In this document: piece after piece, positions 35,471 to 43,438 of the stretch
How positions within the stretch are numbered: the first letter of the stretch is position 1
Layout: every line of letters starts with the position of its first letter
NCBI RefSeq assembly: GCF_036345255.1
Contig: NZ_CP107783.1
Coordinates: forward strand, 992,001-1,056,000
Length of the DNA: 64,000 nucleotides
Reading direction: 5' to 3'
DNA from: Streptomyces sp. NBC_00569
GTDB lineage: Bacteria; Actinomycetota; Actinomycetes; Streptomycetales; Streptomycetaceae
Notes under the pieces: generated by a model
The model's input: only the letters and a program-made list of their open reading frames with translations
Databases searched by the model: none
What the model was told of the DNA's origin: nothing
Translations under genes and position numbers: made by a program

Positions 35471-35498
35471 TTCACACGTTCGAATTTAGGAGTACGCT
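35471..35498 (+). promoter_or_regulatory. leaderless-type promoter of alkB with a LexA-like half site
   Basis: TTCACA (35471-35476) and TACGCT (35493-35498) are spaced by 16 bases; transcription would begin about at the ATG (35505), so the mRNA appears leaderless, and no ribosome site is visible. GTTCGA (35478-35483), half of the actinobacterial SOS box TCGAAC-N4-GTTCGA, lies in the spacer; the other half (TAGTTC, 35468-35473) matches only partly. Confidence 0.5.
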
Positions 35499-35504
35499 GG
35501 TCCC

Positions 35505-36134
35505 ATGGCAACGCACCAACTCCAGGGGTCCCTGTTCGACCAGGGCGACGACGTGCGACTGCGCCCGCTGCACGGGGTCCGCAGGACCGTGCTCGGCGAC
35601 GGCGCCTGGATCGACCTGCTGCCGGGCTGGCTCAGCGGCGCCGACGCCCTGTTCGAGCACCTGGCCACGGAGGTGCCGTGGAAGGCCGAGCGACGGCAGA
35701 TGTACGAGCGGGTCGTGGACGTGCCGCGGCTGCTCGCCTTCTACGGCGCGGGCGAGCAACTCCCGCACCCCGTCCTCGACGAGGCCCGGCAGACACTGTC
35801 GGCGCACTACGCGGCCGAGCTCGGAGAACCCTTCACGACGGCCGGGCTGTGCCACTACCGCGACGGCCGCGACAGTGTCGCCTGGCACGGCGACCGCATC
35901 GGCCGCGGCGCCCGCGAGGACACCATGGTCGCCATCCTCTCCGTGGGCGCGCCGCGCGACCTGCTGCTGCGCCCGCGCGACGGCGGCGACGTGGTCCGCC
36001 GGCCGCTGGGCCACGGCGATCTGATCGTGATGGGCGGCTCCTGCCAACGGACGTGGGAACACGCCATCCCGAAGACGACGCGGGCCGCGGGCGGCCGGAT
36101 CAGCATCCAGTTCCGGCCCCACGGGGTGCAGTGA
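35505..36134 (+). CDS. alkB: AlkB-family Fe(II)/2-oxoglutarate-dependent dioxygenase
   Basis: 209 residues. The iron triad can be placed at His128 and Asp130 (VAWHGDRIG) and His186 (TWEHAIPK); Arg198 and Arg204 (GGRISIQFR) bind 2-oxoglutarate. These enzymes oxidatively remove alkyl groups from 1-methyladenine and 3-methylcytosine in DNA or RNA. Length is close to E. coli AlkB (216). The promoter just upstream looks leaderless and contains a possible SOS half site. Degenerate 26-30-base repeats begin over its last codons. Confidence 0.93.
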   Translation: MATHQLQGSLFDQGDDVRLRPLHGVRRTVLGDGAWIDLLPGWLSGADALFEHLATEVPWKAERRQMYERVVDVPRLLAFYGAGEQLPHPVLDEARQTLSAHYAAELGEPFTTAGLCHYRDGRDSVAWHGDRIGRGAREDTMVAILSVGAPRDLLLRPRDGGDVVRRPLGHGDLIVMGGSCQRTWEHAIPKTTRAAGGRISIQFRPHGVQ

Positions 36135-36222
36135 CCGCAAGCCCGCACGACGCAGTGATCCCGCGAGCCCCCACGGGATGCGGTGATCCGGCCCGCCCGC
36201 ACGGGACGCAGTGCCCCCGCGA
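36117..36222 (+). repeat. degenerate tandem repeat between alkB and a GNAT gene
   Basis: About four imperfect copies of a 26-30-base unit built around CCCGCACGGGACGCAGTGA: cores at ~36119 (CACGGGGTGCAGTGA), 36143 (CGCACGACGCAGTGA), 36171 (CCACGGGATGCGGTGA) and 36197 (CCGCACGGGACGCAGTG). The first copy covers the alkB stop codon; the rest fill the gap to the GNAT gene. Function unknown. Confidence 0.6.
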
Positions 36223-36249
36223 GGCCGCCCTGATGCCAGGATCCCCGGC

Positions 36250-36792
36250 GTGACGGACACGAACGAACTCACGGTGCGCCTGCGCACCGAAGCCGACCTG
36301 CCCCGCTGCGTCGAGGCCCTCGCCGGGATCCAGGCCGCCGACCGCTATCCGGTGGACCGGCCCGCCGATCCGGCCGGCCGGCTGACTCCCCACGGCATGA
36401 CCGACGCCTGGGTCGTCGTGGCGGGCGCCGATGTCGTGGGACACATGGCGCTCACCCCGCCAGGACCCGCCCTGGCCACCACCGCCGGGCTGCCGGAGCG
36501 GAGCCTGCTCGCCGTGGCGCGGCTCTTCGTCAGCACACGCGCCCGGCGACGAGGAGTGGCCGCGCTGCTGCTCGACCGGGCGATCGAGACCGGCGCAGCG
36601 CGCGGGCAGAGACCGGTCCTGGAGGTCGAGACGGCCGCGAGTGCCGCCATCGGGCTGTACGAGCGCGCGGGCTGGCGCCACGTCGGCACGTCCACCGCCG
36701 ACTGGACGACCGCCGACGGCCGGCTCGCCCGCATGCGGGTGTACGTCGCCCCTGCGGCGCCCATGAACTCCTCGTGTTCCAGCCAGTCCTGA
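36250..36792 (+). CDS. GNAT family N-acetyltransferase
   Basis: 180 residues. VRLRTEADLPRCVEALAGIQAADRYP is the beta1-alpha1 start; LLAVARLFVSTRARRRGVAALLLDRAIETGAARG contains motif A, the Arg/Gly pyrophosphate loop RRRGVA that holds acetyl-CoA; GLYERAGWRHVG is motif B. The acceptor is unknown. The GTG at 36250 is used because the family alignment begins there; an in-frame ATG at 36211 lies in the repeat-flanked region. The last ~12 residues (PAAPMNSSCSSQS) are probably disordered. Confidence 0.9.
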   Translation: MTDTNELTVRLRTEADLPRCVEALAGIQAADRYPVDRPADPAGRLTPHGMTDAWVVVAGADVVGHMALTPPGPALATTAGLPERSLLAVARLFVSTRARRRGVAALLLDRAIETGAARGQRPVLEVETAASAAIGLYERAGWRHVGTSTADWTTADGRLARMRVYVAPAAPMNSSCSSQS

Positions 36793-36910
36793 CAATGCAT
36801 CAGATTGCTGTCCGGACTTCGGGGTCGGCCCATCGGTCGCCCCTGCCGGACCACCGCCACACATGGCTCCGGCCGCGACCAGGACCCGTAGCCGCGGCAA
36901 CGGACAAACC

Positions 36911-36940
36911 TTGACATCCCTTCGACCGGCTCTCTACGGT
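36911..36940 (+). promoter_or_regulatory. candidate housekeeping promoter of the cupin gene
   Basis: A consensus TTGACA (36911-36916) is followed after 18 bases by TACGGT (36935-36940), giving a start near 36947 and a leader of about 144 bases to the cupin ATG. The rest of the 298-base gap (36793-37090) shows no reading frame or strong hairpin I would call. Confidence 0.55.
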
Positions 36941-37090
36941 CGGCCGTGGATCTTGGGCGTTCACGGCACGGCACCGAGCGAGCCGGAACTCCCCGGTCCC
37001 CGTCGTCATCGGCACCCACCACACCGGCGCGCGCACCGCTCCCCACGCCGGGCCACCGCCGACGGCCCGCCCACGACGAGCAGGACTGCC

Positions 37091-37612
37091 ATGGCCACAC
37101 CTTCACACCCCGGCGACTCCCCCGAGCGCGACGCGTTCCACCCCGACCTCCCGGACCACGACGCACCGCTGCCGTTGCGCGCCCGGCTCCACCACATCCG
37201 CGCGGGCGCACTGGACGGCGACACCGCGCAGACCGGCGGCATGCGGCGGTTCGCGGCGATCAGCGGCAGCACGGTCGGCTCCGAGCGCATCTGGATGGGC
37301 CAGACACACGTGGCGCCCGACACCGCCTCGTCCAACCACCACCACGGGGCTTCGGAGACGGCGATCCATGTCGTGAAGGGCCACCCGGAGTTCGTGTTCC
37401 TGGACGACTCCACGGGCACTCCCGAAGAGGTCCGGCTCCGCACGGCACCCGGCGACTACATCTTCGTGCCGCCCTACGTCCCGCACCGCGAGGAGAACCC
37501 GAGCCCGGACGAGGAGGCGGTCGTGGTGATCGCCCGCAGCACGCAGGAGGCGATCGTCGTCAACCTCCCGGAGCTGTACGTGCTCGACGAGGATTCACCG
37601 GCGGGGAACTGA
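37091..37612 (+). CDS. cupin-domain protein
   Basis: 173 residues with one beta-barrel cupin. VAPDTASSNHHHGASETAIHVVKGHPEF is motif 1, with three consecutive His plus Glu as metal ligands, and APGDYIFVPPYVPHREENP is motif 2 with the last His. GSERIWMGQTHV precedes. Metal binding is expected; the reaction (isomerase, dioxygenase or binding only) cannot be told from sequence. ATG at 37091; the open frame upstream to 36863 is non-coding by context. It has its own promoter-like element and a bidirectional hairpin downstream. Confidence 0.88.
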   Translation: MATPSHPGDSPERDAFHPDLPDHDAPLPLRARLHHIRAGALDGDTAQTGGMRRFAAISGSTVGSERIWMGQTHVAPDTASSNHHHGASETAIHVVKGHPEFVFLDDSTGTPEEVRLRTAPGDYIFVPPYVPHREENPSPDEEAVVVIARSTQEAIVVNLPELYVLDEDSPAGN

Positions 37613-37675
37613 CACCACGTCATCGTCACGGCCGCATGAGCGCATCGGGGCGGAGATGAGCCCCTGGTTTCAGGT

Positions 37676-37703
37676 GCCATCGGGGCCGCACCGCCCCGAT
37701 GGC
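37676..37703. terminator. bidirectional hairpin between convergent cupin and arsR genes
   Basis: GCCATCGGGGC (37676-37686) is perfectly complementary to 37693-37703 around a 6-base loop. A further copy of CATCGGGGCGG (37643-37653) can compete for the same right arm. It lies between two convergent stops (37612 and 37723). Confidence 0.8.
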
Positions 37704-37722
37704 CGACGGTCCTTCGCGCCCC

Positions 37723-38103
37723 TCACACCAAGGGGTCGACCTCACCGCGCGACGCTGGCGGGGATCCGAGGTGATGGTCCGCGAGGTTCAGCGCCTCGCT
37801 CACCAGGCGTCGCAGATGCCCGTCGGGCAGCGCGTAGACCATGCGGCGGCCCTCCTTGCGGACGGTCACCAGGCCCGCGAGACGGAGTTTCGCCAGGTGC
37901 TGGCTGACGGCGGGGCGGGCCGCGCCGCACGTCTCGGTGAGCGTCGTGACATCCGCCTCGCCACCGCCGAGGGTGTGGAGCAGCACGAGACGGGTGCGGT
38001 CGGCGAGGAGGCCCAGGAGATCGGCGGCGTAGGCAAGCTGCTCGTCGCCCGGATCTTGCGGGTGCGCACCGTGCGCAGGTGATAGGTGCATGCGTGCGCT
38101 CAT
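37723..38103 (-). CDS. ArsR/SmtB family metal-responsive repressor
   Basis: 126 residues from the ATG at 38103 (ATG 38091 possible). The winged HTH reads YAADLLGLLADRTRLVLLHTLGGGEADVTTLTETCGAARPAVSQHLAKLRLAGLVTVRKEGRRMVYAL. The last helix, DGHLRRLVSEALNLADHH, has Asp and His ligands at positions resembling the alpha5 zinc site of CzrA/SmtB, although one His of the classic set is replaced. The gene is divergent from a CDF metal exporter, so a zinc- or cobalt-type sensor controlling efflux is the likely role. Confidence 0.9.
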   Translation of the reverse strand: MSARMHLSPAHGAHPQDPGDEQLAYAADLLGLLADRTRLVLLHTLGGGEADVTTLTETCGAARPAVSQHLAKLRLAGLVTVRKEGRRMVYALPDGHLRRLVSEALNLADHHLGSPPASRGEVDPLV

Positions 38104-38108
38104 ACGCA
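38090..38108. promoter_or_regulatory. candidate ArsR operator overlapping the arsR start
   Basis: ATGCGT (38090-38095) and ACGCAC (38104-38109) form an imperfect inverted repeat with an 8-base centre, next to the arsR start codon and ~100 bases upstream of the CDF start. Typical location for autoregulation of an ArsR/CDF pair; the match to a known consensus was not tested. Confidence 0.35.
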
Positions 38109-38207
38109 CATAATGGAACGGGACGCCTTCCGGTGTCCAGCACGGTCCCGATCCCACAGCCTCCGACTCCGACCTCCGCACTCCGCCCGTCCAGGAAGGC
38201 CCGACTC

Positions 38208-39287
38208 TTGAGCCCTCAGCACGGACACGCGCCCCACGACGGCACGCATCACCACGGCGACGGTCACCATCACCGCCACGACCACGGCCCCGCCTCGACG
38301 GCGGCCCGGTGGCGGCACCGGCTCGCGCACGTCCTCACCCCGCACTCCCACGAAACCTCCGACAAGACCGACCGGGCGCTCGAAGCCTCGGCCCGTGGCC
38401 TGCGTGCCCTGTGGATCTCGCTGGCCGTGCTGGGCGTGACCGCGGCGGCCCAGGCGGTCGTCGTCGTCCTCTCGGGCTCGGTCGCGCTGCTCGGCGACAC
38501 GGTCCACAACGCGGCGGACGCCCTCACCGCGCTGCCGCTCGGCGTCGCCTTCGTCCTGGGCCGGCGGGCCGCCAACCGCCGCTTCACCTACGGGTACGGG
38601 CGCGCCGAGGACGTCGCCGGGCTCGTCATCGTCCTGACCATCGCCGCCTCGGCCGCCTTCTCCGCGTGGACGGCGGTCGACCGGCTCATCAACCCGCGCG
38701 ACATCACGTACCTGCCGGCCGTGGCCGCGGCCGCCGTGATCGGGTTCCTCGGCAACGAAGGGGTCGCCCGCTACCGCATCCGCGTCGGCCGTGAGATCGG
38801 CTCCGCCGCGCTGGTCGCCGACGGACTGCACGCGCGTACGGACGGATTCACCTCGCTCGCCGTTCTCATCGGAGCGGGCGGGGCCGCCGTCGGCTGGCGG
38901 TTCGCCGACCCGCTCGTGGGACTGGCCATCACCGCCGCCATCCTTCTGGTGCTGCGCGACGCCTGCCGCGAGGTCTTCCGGCGCGTGATGGACGCCGTCG
39001 ACCCGGCCGTCGTCGACAGCGCCGAGCACGCCCTGGGACACGTACCCGGCGTGCTGGCCGTCGGCGAACTGCGGATGCGCTGGATCGGGCACCGGCTGCG
39101 CGCCGAGGTCGCCATCGTCGTCGACGGCGCGCTCAGCGTGCGGGCCGCCCACGAGGTCGCGGTCGCCGCGGAGCACGCCCTGCTGCACGCCGTCCCCAAG
39201 CTCACCGGCGCGCTCGTGCACGCCGACCCCGCGCCCGACCCCGGCGCACCCGACCCGCACGCGGTACTCGCCCACCACTCCGCGTAG
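38208..39287 (+). CDS. cation diffusion facilitator (CDF) metal efflux transporter
   Basis: 359 residues. A His-rich cytoplasmic tail (HHHGDGHHHRHDHG, residues ~14-27) precedes six membrane helices. The metal site is seen as LLGDTVHNAADA in helix 2 and DGLHARTDGF in helix 5, the HxxxD/DxxxH pattern of Zn/Cd/Co exporters. The C-terminal domain is ferredoxin-like (HVPGVLAVGELRMRWIGHRLRAEVAI). The start is TTG at 38208 with AGGAAGG eight bases upstream; the frame upstream has no start with a ribosome site. Divergent from the ArsR repressor. Confidence 0.92.
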   Translation: MSPQHGHAPHDGTHHHGDGHHHRHDHGPASTAARWRHRLAHVLTPHSHETSDKTDRALEASARGLRALWISLAVLGVTAAAQAVVVVLSGSVALLGDTVHNAADALTALPLGVAFVLGRRAANRRFTYGYGRAEDVAGLVIVLTIAASAAFSAWTAVDRLINPRDITYLPAVAAAAVIGFLGNEGVARYRIRVGREIGSAALVADGLHARTDGFTSLAVLIGAGGAAVGWRFADPLVGLAITAAILLVLRDACREVFRRVMDAVDPAVVDSAEHALGHVPGVLAVGELRMRWIGHRLRAEVAIVVDGALSVRAAHEVAVAAEHALLHAVPKLTGALVHADPAPDPGAPDPHAVLAHHSA

Positions 39288-39351
39288 AGACCCGGAAGCG
39301 TCGCCCCCTGCCCAACAGGGCGCTCACAGGCACCGCTTAACATCACCCGTG

Positions 39352-39804
39352 ATGACCGGAAGCAGGGCGCAGCGTGCGAGACGCGGCGCGTGGTGGGCCA
39401 CGCGGATCGCGGCGCTCTGCCCTGCCCTGAGCGTGCTGCTCGCGGCGCTGGTGATGTGCCTGGGCCCCGCGGCCCACGGCACCGACGGCACGGCGGACGG
39501 CTCCTTTCCCCCAGTGGCCTCTGTCACGGCCGGGAGCGCGACTCCGCATCACGCGCGATCCGCGCGGCCACACGCGGTGGAGACCGTCGCGCACCGGGGC
39601 GACTGCCCGGCCGGGGACAGGTGCTGCGACCCGGCCTCCCGGGGTGTGCGCGCCGTGCTCTCCGCACCCGCGCAGCCGCACCCGGCGGTGCTGCCCCGGA
39701 TGCCCGCCACCGCGATGCCGGACGCCCCGCCCCCGGGCCTCTCGGGCCTTCCGCCCTCCGGCACCGCCCCTGATCTCCACGTCCTCCAGATTCAGCGGAC
39801 CTAG
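39352..39804 (+). CDS. small secreted or anchored hypothetical protein
   Basis: 150 residues. A basic start (RAQRARRG) and a hydrophobic segment (IAALCPALSVLLAALVMCLG) form a signal peptide or anchor. The mature part is His/Pro-rich with a short Cys cluster (RGDCPAGDRCCDP) and ends in LHVLQIQRT. I do not recognise a named family with certainty. It precedes DUF3105 and DUF305 genes on the same strand, an arrangement that suggests a shared cell-envelope or metal-related role. Start at ATG 39352; GTG 39349 is adjacent. Confidence 0.65.
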   Translation: MTGSRAQRARRGAWWATRIAALCPALSVLLAALVMCLGPAAHGTDGTADGSFPPVASVTAGSATPHHARSARPHAVETVAHRGDCPAGDRCCDPASRGVRAVLSAPAQPHPAVLPRMPATAMPDAPPPGLSGLPPSGTAPDLHVLQIQRT

Positions 39805-39933
39805 GCCGATGTCGGGCCGGCGCGGGCGCTCATCGCCCCGCCGTGCCACACGCGCGCTCGCGCACACCACGACATCACCCGTCCCGCAGAACCGCCGCGC
39901 CACGACACCGCGCGGCGGCGAGGAGTCGTACCC

Positions 39934-40590
39934 ATGAGCAGTACCGGCAAGAAGGCAGCGGCCGCCGCACGCAAGGCGCGTATCGACGAGATGCGCCGCG
40001 CCCAGCAGGTCCGCGACCGGCGCAACCGCGTCATCACCATCACGCTCGGCACGGTCATCGTCGCCGGGCTCGTCGGCTTCGGCGCGTACGCCATCGACCG
40101 CGCGAACGACAAGGACGAGCAGCAGACGGCCGCGGCGAAGGAGCCCGTGCGGGGAGAGAGGAGCTGGGACGCGAAGAAGCTCGGCCGCAACCATGTCACC
40201 AAGGCCGTCACCTACACGATGAACCCGCCCGTCGGCGGAGACCACAACCAGGCCTGGATGACGTGCGACGGCACCGTCTACACCAAGGCCATACCGAACG
40301 AGAACGCCGTGCACTCCCTCGAACACGGCGCGGTCTGGGTGACGTACAACGACAGGGCCGGTGACGCCGACGTCGCGAAGCTCGGCGAGAAGGTCGCCAA
40401 GACCCCCTACTCGCTGATGAGCCCCGTCGACGACCAGACGGGTCCGATCATGCTGTCCGCGTGGGGCCACCAGCTCAGTGTCGACAAGGCGTCCGACCCG
40501 CGGGTCGAGCAGTTCTTCACCAAGTACGTGCAGGGTGCGCAGACCCCCGAGCCCGGCGCCGCCTGCACCAACGGCCTGGAGGGGAGCTGA
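39934..40590 (+). CDS. DUF3105 domain membrane-anchored protein
   Basis: 218 residues. A charged N-terminus (KKAAAAARKARIDEMRRAQQ) and one membrane helix (~34-53) place the rest outside the cell. The DUF3105 core reads YTMNPPVGGDHNQAWMTCDGTVYTKAIPNENAVHSLEHGAVWVTYN; the conserved GGDH and HSLEHG could bind metal. RBS AGGAG lies before the ATG. Its TGA overlaps the ATG of the downstream DUF305 gene (TGATG), so the two are coupled. Function of DUF3105 is unknown. Confidence 0.9.
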   Translation: MSSTGKKAAAAARKARIDEMRRAQQVRDRRNRVITITLGTVIVAGLVGFGAYAIDRANDKDEQQTAAAKEPVRGERSWDAKKLGRNHVTKAVTYTMNPPVGGDHNQAWMTCDGTVYTKAIPNENAVHSLEHGAVWVTYNDRAGDADVAKLGEKVAKTPYSLMSPVDDQTGPIMLSAWGHQLSVDKASDPRVEQFFTKYVQGAQTPEPGAACTNGLEGS

Positions 40591-41295
40591 TGACGGCGCC
40601 GACGGACACCGCCGGGTCCGGCGAGGCGGCCGGGCCGCCCGCTCCCGTCCGGCTCCTCTTCGCCGGCGCGGCCGTCCTCGTCGCCCTCGCCCTGGCCCTG
40701 TGGGTCCTGGCCGCCCCGGGCAGTGGCGCCGAGAAGCCGGCGCCGGCCGAGCCCCCGGCCGTCGGCTCCGCGGACGCGGGGTTCGCCCGGGACATGGCCG
40801 TCCATCATCAGCAGGCGGTGGAGATGTCGTTCGTCGTCCGCGACCGCACGGACGACGAGGAGGTGCGCCGGCTCGCCTACGACATCGCCAACACCCAGGC
40901 CAACCAGCGCGGCATGCTGCTGGGCCGGCTGGACCTCTGGGGGGCTGCCGAAGGTCTCGCCGGACGGCGGCTACATGGCGTGGACGGGCGGCAGTCACGC
41001 GCATGACCACGGGGACGACGCAATCGCCGGGAAGGACGGCGCGCTCATGCCGGGTATGGCCACCGGCGCCGAGCTCGACCGGCTGCGCAAGGCCGAGGGC
41101 AAGGACGCCGAGGTGCTCTACCTCCAGTTGATGACGGCGCATCACATGGGCGGTGTCGTCATGGCGAGCGCCTGCGCCCGGCGGTGCGAGGATCCGATGG
41201 AACGGCGGCTCGCGCAGGGCATGGTCGACGCCCAGGAGTCGGAGATGCAGCTCATGGCCGACCTGCTGCGGGCACGCGGTTCGTCGCCCCGCTGA
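40590..41295 (+). pseudogene. DUF305 family protein, frameshifted at a G6 run
   Basis: The gene starts in frame with a membrane segment (VRLLFAGAAVLVALALALWVLAA) and the first DUF305 motif RDMAVHHQQAVEM, then runs out of the family pattern after LLGRLDLWG. The second half (LPKVSPDGGYMAWTGG through LMTAHHMGGVVMASACARR and MQLMADLLRARG) continues in the next frame to 41295. The switch coincides with six Gs at 40939-40944; five would restore one 234-residue protein. It may be a real pseudogene, slippage or a sequencing error. DUF305 proteins are ferritin-like, His/Met-rich and often linked to copper. Confidence 0.85.
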
Positions 41296-41406
41296 CGCCG
41301 GCCGGCCGTCCCGCCGCTCCCGGGACGGCCCGCCGGGGCACTGCCACAATGACGGTGCCCCGCCCCGTCCTGCCCCATCCCGTCCCGGCAGAAGGCACAG
41401 CACCCC

Positions 41407-42150
41407 ATGACGACGATCATCGACTCGCAGGACCCCCTCGCCGTCGCGGTCACGCAGGCGATCCGCCAGGGCGACGTACCGGCCCTGCGGCGGCTGCTCG
41501 CCGAGAACCGGGGGCTGGCCTCCGCCGGTATCGCGGAGACCGCCCGCCCGGACTGCTCCGGGGTCCGCACGCTGCTGCACATCGCGACCGACTGGCCCGG
41601 CCACTTCCCCAGCGGTCCGCAGGTTCTCGCCGCCCTGGTGGAGGCCGGGGCGGACCCCGACGCGCGGTTCTCCGGCGCGCACACCGAGACGCCGCTGCAC
41701 TGGGCGGCGAGCAATGACGACGTCGCCGCCGTCGACGCCCTTGTCGCGGCGGGCGCGGACATAGAGGCACCGGGCGCGGTGATCGGCGACGGCACTCCGC
41801 TCGCCGACGCCTGCGCCTTCGGGCAGTGGCGCGCGGCGTTCCGGCTGGTCGAGCACGGCGCCCACGTCACGTTCGAGCAGGCCGCGTCGCTCGGTCTGCT
41901 CGACCGGGTCGAGGCCTGCGCGACGGCCGGGGAACCGCCGACGCCGGAGGAGGTGTCCAGCGCGTTCTGGTGCGCCTGCCACGGCGGCCGCCTGGCCACC
42001 GCCCAGTATCTGTACGGACTGGGGGCGGATCCCGGCCGGATCGGTTACGGCGACAGAACGCCCCTGGACATCGCGCGCGAGCAGGACGCCTCGGACGTCG
42101 TGGAGTGGCTTTCCACTGTCGCCGCGAAGCCGGTGGGTGACTCTGCGTAG
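41407..42150 (+). CDS. ankyrin-repeat protein
   Basis: 247 residues. Ankyrin units can be seen at VTQAIRQGDVPALRRLLAENRGL, TLLHIATDWPGHFPSGPQVLAALVEAGADPDAR, ETPLHWAASNDDVAAVDALVAAGADIEAP, TPLADACAFGQWRAAFRLVEHGAHV and RTPLDIAREQDASDVVEWL. No catalytic domain, signal peptide or membrane helix is visible, so a cytoplasmic binding protein is expected. Partner unknown. It stands alone between the DUF305 gene and a cyclic-nucleotide-binding-fold gene. Confidence 0.9.
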   Translation: MTTIIDSQDPLAVAVTQAIRQGDVPALRRLLAENRGLASAGIAETARPDCSGVRTLLHIATDWPGHFPSGPQVLAALVEAGADPDARFSGAHTETPLHWAASNDDVAAVDALVAAGADIEAPGAVIGDGTPLADACAFGQWRAAFRLVEHGAHVTFEQAASLGLLDRVEACATAGEPPTPEEVSSAFWCACHGGRLATAQYLYGLGADPGRIGYGDRTPLDIAREQDASDVVEWLSTVAAKPVGDSA

Positions 42151-42240
42151 TTCCCGGGATTCGGTGCCGCCCCCGGGGTGCTCAATCGGCCCGTGGCGGC
42201 TCCAATGGAAGGTGGGGAACCTCGGCGAGGAGGCCTGTCC

Positions 42241-42696
42241 ATGACGAACGCGACGCGACTGCTGCCCGCTCTTCCTCACGAGCACCGCGAGCGACTGATG
42301 ACGCTCGCCCAGGAGGTGTCGTTCGAAGAGGACGAGCGGATCTTCGAGGAGGGCCACATCGCCGACCGGTTCTGGGTCGTGCGCTCGGGCGCGGTCTCAC
42401 TGGACCACCAGGTCACCGAGCACAAGCGGGTGACCGTCGCCTCGCTGGGCGCGGGGGATCTGCTCGGCTGGTCATGGCTGTTCCCGCCGCACCAATGGGA
42501 CTTCGGGGCCGAGGCGTTCAGCCCGGTGCGCGCCTACGAGTTCGACGCACAGGCGGTGCGCAATCTCTGCGACACCGATCCCGCGCTGGGCATGACCCTG
42601 ATCCGCACCGTCGCCGAGATCCTCGCGTACCGGCTCGGGGCGACGCGGGCCAAGCTCATGGAGCAGTACAGCATCCACCGGACACAGCCGATCTGA
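42241..42696 (+). CDS. cyclic nucleotide-binding (Crp/Fnr N-domain-like) protein
   Basis: 151 residues consisting of one cNMP-binding beta-roll: LMTLAQEVSFEEDERIFEEGHIADRFWVVRSGAVSLDHQV through VASLGAGDLLGWSWLFPPHQWDFGAEAFSPVRAYEFDA, ending with the C-helix ALGMTLIRTVAEILAYRLGATRAKLME. There is no DNA-binding domain, so it is not a Crp-type regulator. Residues that bind cyclic phosphate are only partly recognisable. ATG 42241 has GAGGAGG upstream. Confidence 0.88.
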   Translation: MTNATRLLPALPHEHRERLMTLAQEVSFEEDERIFEEGHIADRFWVVRSGAVSLDHQVTEHKRVTVASLGAGDLLGWSWLFPPHQWDFGAEAFSPVRAYEFDAQAVRNLCDTDPALGMTLIRTVAEILAYRLGATRAKLMEQYSIHRTQPI

Positions 42697-42763
42697 CGGC
42701 GCCCCGCGCTCTTGGACACCTCGGGCCGACTGTGAACGCCTTGATAAGAGCCTGTCCTATCTG

Positions 42764-42822
42764 TTGACTGCCCCCACCCCCGGCGATATGAATCCCTGCA
42801 CATAGGTGATTGTGCACATAGG
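42764..42822 (+). promoter_or_regulatory. promoter and repeat operator of the padR-sulfatase-MFS module
   Basis: TTGACT (42764-42769) and TATGAA (42787-42792) are spaced by 17 bases. Two exact copies of TGCACATAGG follow at 42797-42806 and 42813-42822, the second overlapping the palindrome TGTGCACA (42811-42818). They cover the likely transcription start and leader just before the padR start at 42833, as expected for PadR self-repression. Confidence 0.6.
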
Positions 42823-42832
42823 GGTGAGGCTC

Positions 42833-43438
42833 GTGAAGTTCGAGTACGTCCTGCTCGCGCTGCTGTCGTACCGCCCGTTCAGCGGCTACGACCTGCGCAA
42901 GTGGGTGGAGACTGAAGGGCAGTTCCTCCGTTCGCGCGCCCATCACAGCCAGATCTACCGGCTGCTCGGGCGCATGGTCGACGACGGCTGGGTGGCGTAC
43001 GAGGTCGATCCGCGCGAGGGCCGGCCGGACGCGAAGGTGTACCGGCTGACACCACGGGGGCGCGACGTCCTGATGGAGTGGGTGCGCTCCCCCTACGACC
43101 CGCCCAGCCGCTTCCAGGACGCCGACTTCCTGGCCAGGTTCAGCTTCGCCGCCCCGCTCGACAGGGACGCCGCGATCCGGCTGATCAGGACCGAACTCAC
43201 GTACCGGCGCGCCCAGATCGCCGGCAATCGCGACCGCGACCGGCGCATCGGATTCGAGAATCCGCTGCCCGAGCTCGACCAGGACCTCGCGCGCGAGATC
43301 AGCGACGAGCTGCACGCCTACGGCGCCTCGTCCGTCGACCGCTGGGTGGCCTGGCTCGAAGGGATGCTGCGGCGCCTGGAGACCGGACGGCCGGAGTCCG
43401 AAGGCCGTACACCGACACAGACGGGGGACGCCGCATGA
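42833..43438 (+). CDS. PadR family transcriptional regulator
   Basis: 201 residues. The winged HTH VKFEYVLLALLSYRPFSGYDLRKWVETEGQFLRSRAHHSQIYRLLGRMVDDGWVAYEV and the wing LTPRGRDVLMEWV define PadR; the C-terminal helices (LIRTELTYRRAQIAGNRDRDRR) form the dimer domain. GTG 42833 chosen, with GTGAGG upstream; GTG 42824 is an alternative. Its stop overlaps the sulfatase ATG, so regulator and sulfatase are translated together. Repeats upstream suggest autoregulation. The inducer might be the sulfated substrate or its product. Confidence 0.92.
   Translation: MKFEYVLLALLSYRPFSGYDLRKWVETEGQFLRSRAHHSQIYRLLGRMVDDGWVAYEVDPREGRPDAKVYRLTPRGRDVLMEWVRSPYDPPSRFQDADFLARFSFAAPLDRDAAIRLIRTELTYRRAQIAGNRDRDRRIGFENPLPELDQDLAREISDELHAYGASSVDRWVAWLEGMLRRLETGRPESEGRTPTQTGDAA

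Noticed and set aside
36117..36222. CRISPR array
   Set aside because: The units are contiguous and degenerate, without spacers of constant length, and no cas genes are present.
39343..42357. A 1004-codon open frame on the minus strand
   Set aside because: It is antisense to the DUF3105, DUF305 and ankyrin genes, has low-complexity Arg/Gly/Ala composition and no recognisable domain.
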